Shown here one piece after another: positions 46,049 through 52,777 of a DNA stretch of 64,000 nt. The notes under the pieces were generated by a model. It searched no databases, had not been told where the DNA came from, and was given only the letters and a program-made list of their open reading frames with translations. The stretch comes from Streptomyces sp. SAJ15 (GTDB lineage Bacteria; Actinomycetota; Actinomycetes; Streptomycetales; Streptomycetaceae), in contig NZ_NISY01000001.1 of the NCBI RefSeq assembly GCF_007595705.1, positions 558,001-622,000 of the forward strand, read 5' to 3'. A program made the position numbers and the translations under genes. Numbering within the stretch: position 1 is the stretch's first letter; the number at the start of each line of letters is the position of its first letter.

Positions 46049-47479
46049 CTACGGGCGGTCCGGCTTGCCCTTCCCGTAGAGCCAGACGTCGAAGATCTCG
46101 CTCAGGTCCTTGCCCGACTCCTTCTCGCACAGGGCGATGAACGCCCTGGTGTCGGCGTTGCCATGCCGATGCCGCTTCAGCCAGGTGCGCACGATGGAGA
46201 AGAAGGTGTCGTCGCCGACGGCCTCGCGGACCTTGTGCAGCGTCATCGCGCCGCGCCCGTAGACGGGGGAGTCCGAGACCGCCTCGGCGCTGGGCGGACT
46301 GCCGGGCGGGAAGGCCCAGATGCCCTCGCTCTGGTCGTCGGTGCCGTCCCAGAAGTCCTGGAAGATCTCATCGGCCGAGCGGCCGTCGTGGTCCGCCTCC
46401 CAGAGCCACTCCGCATAGGTGGCGAAGCCCTCGTTGAGCCACATGTCCTGCCAGGAGCGCGGGGTGACGGAGTTGCCGAACCACTGGTGGGCCAGCTCGT
46501 GGACGAGCAGCAGCTCGTCGGGGGCCGCGCCGAAGTACGGCTTGGTCTGGGTCTCCAGGGCGTAGCCCACGTCCGGGTTGCGGTCGACGATCGCGCCGGT
46601 GGAGGAGAACGGGTACGGGCCGAAGCGGCGGCTCTGCCAGTCGATGATCTCCGAGACCTGTTCGGAGACCTTCCGGCTGGCGTCGACCTCGTCGTAGTCG
46701 ACGGCGTTGTACTGCGGCAGGTCGCCGTCGGTGACGGTGTCGGTGACCTCGAACTGGCCGACGGCGAGGGTGGCCAGATAGCTGGCCATGGGTTCGCCGG
46801 TGTGCCAGCGGTACGTGGTGCGCTCGCCGGTGGCCTCCCGGCTCTCCAACTCGCCGTTGGAGACGGCGGTGTAGTCGGTGGGCACGGTGACGTCGACGTC
46901 GTAGGCGGCCTTGTCGGAGGGGTGGTGGTTGCCCGGGAACCAGGCCATGGATCCGGTCGGCTGGCCCAGCCCCACGGCGCCGTCGTCGGTCTCGATCCAG
47001 CCCTCGATCGAGCCGTCGGGGTCGTGGATGGTCTTCGGCGTGCCGTCGTAGCGGATGCTGGCCTTGAAGATCCGTCCCTTGGACAGCGACGACTTGGGCG
47101 TGACCGTCAGTTCGGTGCCGCCGCGGGTGAAGGTCGCGGTCATGCCGTCCACGGTGGCCTTGCGCACGGTCAGGCCGGCCAGGTCGAGGTTGAAGGAGCT
47201 GAGCGGCTCGGTGGCGCGGGCGGTGATCTCGGCGGTGCCCTTGAGGCGGTTGTCGTCCGGTGCGTAGTCCAGCGTCAGTTTGTAGTGCGTCACGTCGTAG
47301 CCGCCGTTCCCCAGCTTGGGGAAGAGCGGGTCGCCGGCGCCGGCGGCCCCGGGGCGGGCCGCAGCGGCCCCCTCCTTGGAGTCGGCGTCGCCGCTGCACC
47401 CGGTGGCGGTGCAGGCGAGTACCAACAGCGCGCCGCACAGGGCCCGCAGGGGAGAACGACGGGGCACGTACGGACGCAC
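46049..47479 (-). CDS. M1 family metallopeptidase, lipoprotein
   Basis: 476 residues. A lipoprotein-type leader (LRALCGALLVLACTATGC) has a probable lipobox at LVLAC. The M1 N-terminal domain is DVTHYKLTLDYAPDDNRLKG. The zinc site is LVHELAHQWFGNSV (near residues 323-336) with the third ligand Glu in NEGFATYAEW. The exopeptidase GAMEN motif is replaced by VGYALETQTK, a variant seen in secreted actinobacterial members. It probably trims peptides at the cell surface. GTG at 47479 has AGGAG upstream; the frame is open further, to 47536. Confidence 0.9.
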   Translation of the reverse strand: MRPYVPRRSPLRALCGALLVLACTATGCSGDADSKEGAAAARPGAAGAGDPLFPKLGNGGYDVTHYKLTLDYAPDDNRLKGTAEITARATEPLSSFNLDLAGLTVRKATVDGMTATFTRGGTELTVTPKSSLSKGRIFKASIRYDGTPKTIHDPDGSIEGWIETDDGAVGLGQPTGSMAWFPGNHHPSDKAAYDVDVTVPTDYTAVSNGELESREATGERTTYRWHTGEPMASYLATLAVGQFEVTDTVTDGDLPQYNAVDYDEVDASRKVSEQVSEIIDWQSRRFGPYPFSSTGAIVDRNPDVGYALETQTKPYFGAAPDELLLVHELAHQWFGNSVTPRSWQDMWLNEGFATYAEWLWEADHDGRSADEIFQDFWDGTDDQSEGIWAFPPGSPPSAEAVSDSPVYGRGAMTLHKVREAVGDDTFFSIVRTWLKRHRHGNADTRAFIALCEKESGKDLSEIFDVWLYGKGKPDRP

Positions 47480-47613
47480 GGACGGCGCTCCTCGGCTTGG
47501 AAGGTTCGGACGCGTGATCGCTTGACTGCAATTCAACTGGCGCGTCCCGTCGTTGTCGAACTGCTTACCGCCGATTCATGTCACTCGTCGCCTAAACCTT
47601 CCTGAGCTGCGGT

Positions 47614-47668
47614 TCACCACATCTGGTGATGCTTTGGCCTTCAGTTGCGGCTCGCAACCCTGGGTTGC
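47614..47668 (+). promoter_or_regulatory. Inverted repeats upstream of the GntR gene
   Basis: TCACCA-CATC-TGGTGA (47614-47629), GTTGC-GGCTC-GCAAC (47644-47658) and GCAACC-CTG-GGTTGC (47654-47668) form a row of perfect dyads 40-90 bases before the GntR start. They are probable autoregulatory sites. Confidence 0.6.
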
Positions 47669-47705
47669 CAAGCTGTTGCCGACTGTCAAATCCCTGGGAG
47701 TGCCC

Positions 47706-48458
47706 GTGGCCTTCGGTGAGCAGCCCGCATACCTCCGAGTTGCCGACGACCTCCGGAAGAAAATCGTCGGGGGTGAGCTCCCGCCGCACGCCCGACTACC
47801 GTCCCAGGCCCGTATCCGGGAGGTGTACGGGGTCTCCGACACCGTCGCCCTGGAGGCCCGCAAGGTGCTGATGGCCGAGGGCCTGGTCGAGGGGCGTTCC
47901 GGCTCCGGCACCTATGTGCGCGAGCAGCCGGTGCAGCGCCGGCTCTCCCGTACGGGCTATCGCAGCCCGACCCGCTGCACCCCGTTCCGGCAGGAGCAGG
48001 CCGACGAGCAGACCCGCGGGACCTGGGAGTCCAGCAGCGAGCGGGGGGCGGCGTCCACGGAGGTCGCCGTGCGGCTGCGCATCGAGCCGGGCGAGGAGGT
48101 CATGCGCACCCGCTATGTCTTCCGCTCGGCGGGGGAGCCCACCATGCTCTCCACCTCCTGGGAGCCGCTCGCGGTGACCGGCCGCACACCCGTGATGCTC
48201 CCCGAGGAGGGGCCGCTGGCCGGGCGGGGCGTGGTCGACCGGATGGCCGCCATCGGGCTGGTGGTGGACAACGTGGCCGAGGAGGTCAGCGCTCGCCCCG
48301 GCCTCGCCGAGGAGACCCTGGCTCTCGGCGGCGTCCCCGGACACGCGGTCCTCGTCGTGTCCCGCACCTTCTTCGTGGGCCGGCGGCCGGTCGAGACGGC
48401 GGACGTGGTGACGCTGGCGGAGCGGTATCGGATCGCCTATCACCTGCCGGTGAGGTGA
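47706..48458 (+). CDS. GntR family regulator with UTRA domain
   Basis: 250 residues. The winged HTH (PAYLRVADDLRKKIVGGELP, then RLPSQARIREVYGVSDTVAL and EGLVEGRSGSGTYV) is followed by a UTRA ligand-binding domain. That domain has VRLRIEPGEEVMRTRYVFRS, and PGHAVLVVSRTFFVGRRPVE supplies the effector pocket. HutC-subfamily proteins repress transport or catabolic genes. GTG at 47706 with GGGAG five bases upstream. Its own promoter has several dyads. The ligand is unknown. Confidence 0.9.
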   Translation: MAFGEQPAYLRVADDLRKKIVGGELPPHARLPSQARIREVYGVSDTVALEARKVLMAEGLVEGRSGSGTYVREQPVQRRLSRTGYRSPTRCTPFRQEQADEQTRGTWESSSERGAASTEVAVRLRIEPGEEVMRTRYVFRSAGEPTMLSTSWEPLAVTGRTPVMLPEEGPLAGRGVVDRMAAIGLVVDNVAEEVSARPGLAEETLALGGVPGHAVLVVSRTFFVGRRPVETADVVTLAERYRIAYHLPVR

Positions 48459-48487
48459 CGGGTGATAGGCCGTGGGGGCGGCGCTTC

Positions 48488-48535
48488 GGCGCCCATCCGT
48501 CCTCTCGGTGGGCCGACTTGAGGAGGGTGGGCGCC
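48488..48535 (+). terminator. Terminator after the GntR gene
   Basis: Long stem GGCGCCCATCC...CCTC / GAGGAGGGTGGGCGCC with one internal mismatch region. Confidence 0.7.
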
Positions 48536-49043
48536 GCCGGGTCGGTCGGTTCGGGGTTCTCGCCCTCACGGCGGTGCGTGAGGAGTCCCGCACCCTCCTC
48601 CGAGCCCGCCCCGTGATGCCCCGTGTCACGTCCGATTGTCGTGCCCCGGTGTCGTGTTCCCCTTGTCGTGATGGCTCCGCGTCATGAGGCCCGCGTCGCG
48701 CGGGTGTCGCGGCGTAGCCGGGAGTTAACGCCCCGCCCGGCGTCGTAACGGCGGCGCAACGGCGCACCCCGTCGATTGTCATGTCCGCCGCATAACCTGC
48801 CGGAGTGCGGTCGTCGTCGCGGCTCCGATGGGGTTCGGCGGCCCCCTTCGGTGGCCCTTCGGGGCCCTCTCGACCCCGTCCGGGTATCGGCGCCGGACGG
48901 GGTTGAGAAGTGTTGCAAACCTCACAGAACGCCAGGTCAGGGGCTTTTTGCGGAAGACGATCATCCCTTTCGCTCATAGGATGCTGCGGTTTGTGTCCGA
49001 ACTCGCAGGGGCGTCCGCGTCCCAACTCGCAGGGGCGAAGGGA
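48536..49043. other. Long stretch without a recognised gene upstream of the permease
   Basis: Contains several GTCGTG-like words (48635-48670) and a direct repeat of AACTCGCAGGGGCG (near 49000 and 49024). A TAGGAT element at 48977-48982 could be a -10 box. No gene shows codon bias here. Confidence 0.4.
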
Positions 49044-50726
49044 GTGCCAGGAACGTTGAGCAGCACCGAACAGGGTTCCCACTCGAATTACCGACGGTCA
49101 CTTGGCACGGTGGCCCTCACCGCGGTCGGCCTCGGGTCGATCATCGGCTCCGGCTGGCTCTTCGGCGCTGAGCGCGCCGCCGCGCTGGCGGGCCCCGCCG
49201 CGATCTTCTCCTGGGTGATCGGTGCCATCGTGGCGCTGACCATCGCTCTGACCTACACCGAGCTCGGCTCGATGTTCCCCAAGGCCGGCGGCATGGTCCG
49301 CTACGGCCAGTACTCCCACGGCTCGCTCGCCGGCTACCTCGCCGCCTGGGCCAACTGGATCGCGATCGTCTCCGTGATCCCGGGTGAGGCCACCGCCTCG
49401 ATCCAGTACATGAGCTCCTGGGACTTCGGCTGGGCCAAGGAGCTGTACGACGGCAAGGAGTTGTCCGGCACCGGCCTCGCGCTGGCCTCCGTGCTGCTGC
49501 TCTTCTACTTCTTCCTGAACTGGTTCGCGATCACCCTGTTCGCCAAGACCAACACCGCGATCACCGTCTTCAAGGTGGTCGTCCCGGTCCTGACGGCGGG
49601 TGCCCTGATGTGGGCTCACTTCGACACCAGCAACGTCACCGACCACGGCGGGTTCACCCCGAACGGCTGGAGCTCGGTCTTCAGCGCCGTCGCGGTGGCG
49701 GGCATCGTCTGGGCCTTCAACGGCTTCCAGTCGCCGCTGAACATGGCCGCCGAGGCCCGCAACCCGGGCAAGTCGCTGCCCAAGGCCGTCATCGGCTCCA
49801 TCCTGATCGCGCTGGTCATCTACATCGCGCTGCAGGTCGCCTTCCTGATGGCCGTTCCGGCCGACGCCCTCGCGGGCGGCGAGGGTTGGGGCGGACTGAC
49901 CTTCAACTCCCCGCTCGCCGACCTGGCCACCGCCTGGTCGCTGAACTGGCTGGCGATCCTGCTCTACGCGGACGCCTTCGTGTCCCCCTCGGGCACCGGC
50001 ATGATCTACGCCGCCACCACCTCGCGCATGATCCACGGCGTGCAGGAGAACGGCCACCTGCCGGGCGTCTTCGGCAAGGTCGACCCGAAGACCGGCGTGC
50101 CGCGCCCGGCGCTGCTGCTCAACCTGGCGGTCGCCTTCCTCTTCCTGGCGGTCTTCCGCGGCTGGGGCTCCATCGCCGAGATCGTCGGTGTGGCCACGGT
50201 CATCTCGTACATCACCGGCCCCGTCGCCGTGATGGCCATGCGCCGGCTGGCCCCGGGCCTGCCGCGCCCGGTGAAGCTGCGCGCCATGCCGGTGATCGCC
50301 CCGATCGCGATGATCTTCGGCTCGCTGGTCATGTACTGGGCCCGCTGGCCGCTCACCGGCAAGGTCATCTTCATCATGGCGATCGGCCTGCCGATCTGGG
50401 CCTGGTACGAGCTGCGCAAGCCGTGGGCCGAGCTCAAGCCGCACCTCGTGGCGGGCGCCTGGATGGTGCTCTACCTGCTGGTCATGGCGCTGGTCTCGTG
50501 GGCCGGCGGCACCGAGTTCGGCGGCAAGGGCTACCTCGCCCCCGGCTGGGACATCCTCGTCGTCTCGCTGATCGCGCTGGCCTTCTACTACTGGGGTGTC
50601 CAGAGCGCCTGGCGCAACCCCACCCTCGTGGCGGTCGAGCAGGAGATGCTGGCGTCGAAGCAGGAGGCCGGGGCGGGCGACGCCACGGCCGAGGACGGTC
50701 GGGAGAAGGCGCCCGCCGGCGTCTGA
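49044..50726 (+). CDS. APC family amino acid permease
   Basis: 560 residues, about 12-14 membrane helices. GTVALTAVGLGSIIGSGWLF is the TM1 glycine-rich consensus, followed by LTYTELGSMFPKAGGMVRYG (TM2-3). GIVWAFNGFQSPLNMAAEAR (TM6) and SPSGTGMIYAATTSRMIHGV (TM8) are further family blocks. The start is uncertain: the GTG at 49044 has AGGGG eight bases upstream; the GTG at 48993 (ten bases after TAGGAT) and a TTG at 49056 (LSSTEQG) are alternatives. The substrate is unknown. The C-terminal tail is acidic and Ala/Gly-rich. Confidence 0.85.
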   Translation: MPGTLSSTEQGSHSNYRRSLGTVALTAVGLGSIIGSGWLFGAERAAALAGPAAIFSWVIGAIVALTIALTYTELGSMFPKAGGMVRYGQYSHGSLAGYLAAWANWIAIVSVIPGEATASIQYMSSWDFGWAKELYDGKELSGTGLALASVLLLFYFFLNWFAITLFAKTNTAITVFKVVVPVLTAGALMWAHFDTSNVTDHGGFTPNGWSSVFSAVAVAGIVWAFNGFQSPLNMAAEARNPGKSLPKAVIGSILIALVIYIALQVAFLMAVPADALAGGEGWGGLTFNSPLADLATAWSLNWLAILLYADAFVSPSGTGMIYAATTSRMIHGVQENGHLPGVFGKVDPKTGVPRPALLLNLAVAFLFLAVFRGWGSIAEIVGVATVISYITGPVAVMAMRRLAPGLPRPVKLRAMPVIAPIAMIFGSLVMYWARWPLTGKVIFIMAIGLPIWAWYELRKPWAELKPHLVAGAWMVLYLLVMALVSWAGGTEFGGKGYLAPGWDILVVSLIALAFYYWGVQSAWRNPTLVAVEQEMLASKQEAGAGDATAEDGREKAPAGV

Positions 50727-50744
50727 CCGAGGCCGACGGCTTCC

Positions 50745-50782
50745 GGGCCCCGCGTCCCACCTCAGGGTGGAGCGCGGGGCCC
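50745..50782 (+). terminator. Terminator after the permease
   Basis: A 17-bp stem (GGGCCCCGCGTCCCACC with 50766-50782) has two mismatches and a TCAG-type loop. Confidence 0.85.
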
Positions 50783-50958
50783 GCGCGTTGTGCGGAGCGT
50801 CTGCGGCTGGCCGGATGCGTTCCTCTTTGTGAAATTCCGTATCCGTTGAGTAAAGGTTGGGCGTACGCTCAGGCATATGCGGATCGGGGTTTCCACCAGG
50901 CCCGAGGGGGCGTACGCCGGAGCCGTACCGAGCAGTACGAAGCGGAGGGACACTAGCG

Positions 50959-51135
50959 ATGAGTGAGAGCGGCGCCGTCCTGCCATGGCTCGTCATCCGC
51001 CAGGACGACAGCGGCAACCGCTATCGCGTCGGCCGCTATGCCACGAAGAACGAGGCACAGCAGGTCGCCGACCGGCTGCAGGCCCGCGGGCACCAGCAGC
51101 TGTACGTCGTCGAGCGCACGGCGGCCTCCCGATAG
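50959..51135 (+). CDS. Small SPOR-like domain protein
   Basis: 58 residues. LPWLVIRQDDSGNRYRVGRY, then ATKNEAQQVADRLQARGHQ and LYVVERT, reads as a minimal beta-alpha-beta SPOR-like fold. It has no signal or membrane anchor, so it is probably cytoplasmic. SPOR domains elsewhere bind denuded glycan strands; a free cytosolic copy must have another role. ATG at 50959 with GGAGG about ten bases upstream. This short family is common in Streptomyces. Confidence 0.8.
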   Translation: MSESGAVLPWLVIRQDDSGNRYRVGRYATKNEAQQVADRLQARGHQQLYVVERTAASR

Positions 51136-51185
51136 GCGCCGTGACCGGTACGGCGGTCGTAGAGAGCGCGCTACCGCGCCTGCCG

Positions 51186-51191
51186 TATCGT
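51186..51191 (+). promoter_or_regulatory. -10 box of mutT (leaderless-type)
   Basis: TATCGT ends seven bases before the ATG at 51199. Confidence 0.5.
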
Positions 51192-51198
51192 GCCGCGC

Positions 51199-51591
51199 AT
51201 GACGGTGCGTGTGGTGGTGGGCGGAGCGGTGTTCGACCGTGGGCGGCTGCTGGCCGCCCGGCGCAGCGCTCCGCCCGAGCTCGCCGGCCGCTGGGAGCTG
51301 CCGGGCGGTAAGGCCGAGCCCGGGGAGACACCGGAGGAGACCCTCGTCCGCGAGCTGCGCGAGGAACTCGGCATCGAGGTCGAGCCGCTGGAGCGGCTGA
51401 CCGGGGAGTGGCCGCTGAAGCCCGGCTATGTGCTCCACGTCTGGACGGCCCGGTTGAGCGCGGGCGAGCCCCGGCCGCTCCAGGACCACGACGAGGTGCG
51501 CTGGCTGACCCCGGAGCGGATCCACGAGGTGGACTGGTTGGACCAGGACCGCCCGGCGGTCGCGGCCGCGCTCGCACGTTCGCCCTGGTAG
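51199..51591 (+). CDS. Nudix hydrolase, MutT family
   Basis: 130 residues. A complete Nudix box starts GGKAEPGETPEETLV and ends RELREELGI (G-x5-E-x7-REUxEExGU). WELPGGK and VRWLTPERIHEVDWLDQDRP are typical of MutT/8-oxo-dGTP diphosphatases. It probably cleans oxidised nucleotides from the pool. The ATG at 51199 (MTVRVVVGGAVFDRG) follows a TATCGT -10 box by seven bases. Confidence 0.9.
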   Translation: MTVRVVVGGAVFDRGRLLAARRSAPPELAGRWELPGGKAEPGETPEETLVRELREELGIEVEPLERLTGEWPLKPGYVLHVWTARLSAGEPRPLQDHDEVRWLTPERIHEVDWLDQDRPAVAAALARSPW

Positions 51592-51646
51592 CCCCCGCCC
51601 TTCCGGATTCCGAAGCGCCCGCGGGGCGGTGGCCGGTCACGCCCGT

Positions 51647-51790
51647 GCCAGCCGAAGCCGGCGCCGTGCTCCCGTGCGGGCCGCAACCGGCGCCGTGCCG
51701 TGCTCCCCGGTGAGCCGAGGCCGGCGCCGTGTCGCTCTCCGGCGGGGGCGGTGGCGGCTGTCGTGCCGTTCTCCCGCGTGAGCCGAGGCG
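51647..51790. repeat. Irregular tandem repeats between mutT and the HATPase gene
   Basis: CCGGCGCCGTG recurs at 51658, 51687 and 51721 within loosely repeated units of about 29-34 bases (GCCGAAGCCGGCGCCGTGCT and variants). The rest of 51592-52135 shows no gene. Confidence 0.7.
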
Positions 51791-52135
51791 CGGCCGCGCC
51801 ATACCGGCACCCCTGCTTCCGGGGCACCGTCCGCCCGCGGCCGCACCCCGCCGCGGTCCCGTCCCGCTCACCGCCGCGCCCCGCGTGCGGAGCCGCGTGG
51901 CACCGCCTCGTGGAGGCGGGTCGTCGCTCTCGGGCGGGGTGTCGAGGCCCGCCCCCGGTCCTGCACGCCGGGGGCCGTCGTGGCGTCAAGGGCGCGTAAG
52001 CGTCGCGTAGAACATGTGCCGAAAGTGTCACCGTGCGCCCGGCCAGACGATAGTTGCCCCGGATTATCGGGTATGTGCTGATTAACCGCCTCGAAGCTGG
52101 ACAATCCGGTGGGTAATGCATGGGCGGTCGGGGAT

Positions 52136-52576
52136 GTGATCGGCGTGAGCGAGAGCGCAGAGGCCGCAGGGGCCGTGGCATCCACGCCGGTCTTCGCCGA
52201 ATGGAGCTTTCCCGCGGAAGCGGGGTCGGTACGCACGGCCCGCGCCTTGGTCCGCGAGGCGCTGTCGGACTGGGGGCTGCACGCCGTCATCGACGTGACC
52301 GAGCTGCTGGTCAGCGAGCTGGTCACCAACGCCATGCGGTACACCAGCGGCCCGATCAGCCTGCGCATGCGCAGCCGCGCCACCCCGGTCGAGGGCCGGG
52401 TGCTGGTGGTCGAGGTCTCCGACCCGGTGGAGGACCCGCCGCACGAGCGGGTGGCCACCCCGGACGACGAGGGCGGGCGCGGGCTCCAACTGGTGGCCTG
52501 TGCGTCCATCCGCTGGGGGACCCGGTGTGGGAAGACGGGGAAGACCGTGTGGTTCGAGCTGGCCCTGCCCGGTTAG
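52136..52576 (+). CDS. Anti-sigma-type HATPase (RsbW/SpoIIAB-like ATP-binding protein)
   Basis: 146 residues. WSFPAEAGSVRTARALVREA, then DVTELLVSELVTNAMRYTSG (N box), DEGGRGLQLVACAS (G1) and GKTVWFELALP (G2/G3), form the HATPase_c_2 domain of GHKL anti-sigma kinases. It may bind a sigma factor or phosphorylate an anti-anti-sigma partner. I start at the GTG at 52136 (VIGVSES), as in remembered homologues; an ATG at 52109 and a GTG at 52145 are alternatives. Its domain closely resembles the C-terminus of the SpoIIE protein encoded 200 bases downstream. Confidence 0.85.
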   Translation: MIGVSESAEAAGAVASTPVFAEWSFPAEAGSVRTARALVREALSDWGLHAVIDVTELLVSELVTNAMRYTSGPISLRMRSRATPVEGRVLVVEVSDPVEDPPHERVATPDDEGGRGLQLVACASIRWGTRCGKTGKTVWFELALPG

Positions 52577-52728
52577 GAGACAGGGGGAGCACTGATCGAT
52601 CGTCGCGGACCCCGTCGAATCCACGGGTCCGCGGGGGAGGGCGCAATGTGGCCGTGGGAACCGAACCAGCCGATGAGACCGTGCTGTGATCGTGAAGGGC
52701 GTGCTCCGGATAGCCGGCGTACTGGATA

Positions 52729-52742
52729 CTCAGCTATCTGAG
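52729..52742 (+). promoter_or_regulatory. Inverted repeat upstream of the second SpoIIE-HATPase gene
   Basis: A perfect 5-4-5 dyad CTCAG-CTAT-CTGAG lies 35 bases before the GTG. It is a candidate operator. Confidence 0.4.
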
Positions 52743-52777
52743 GCCGGTCCGAGACCTGAGCCGGAGGGGACGGGCGC

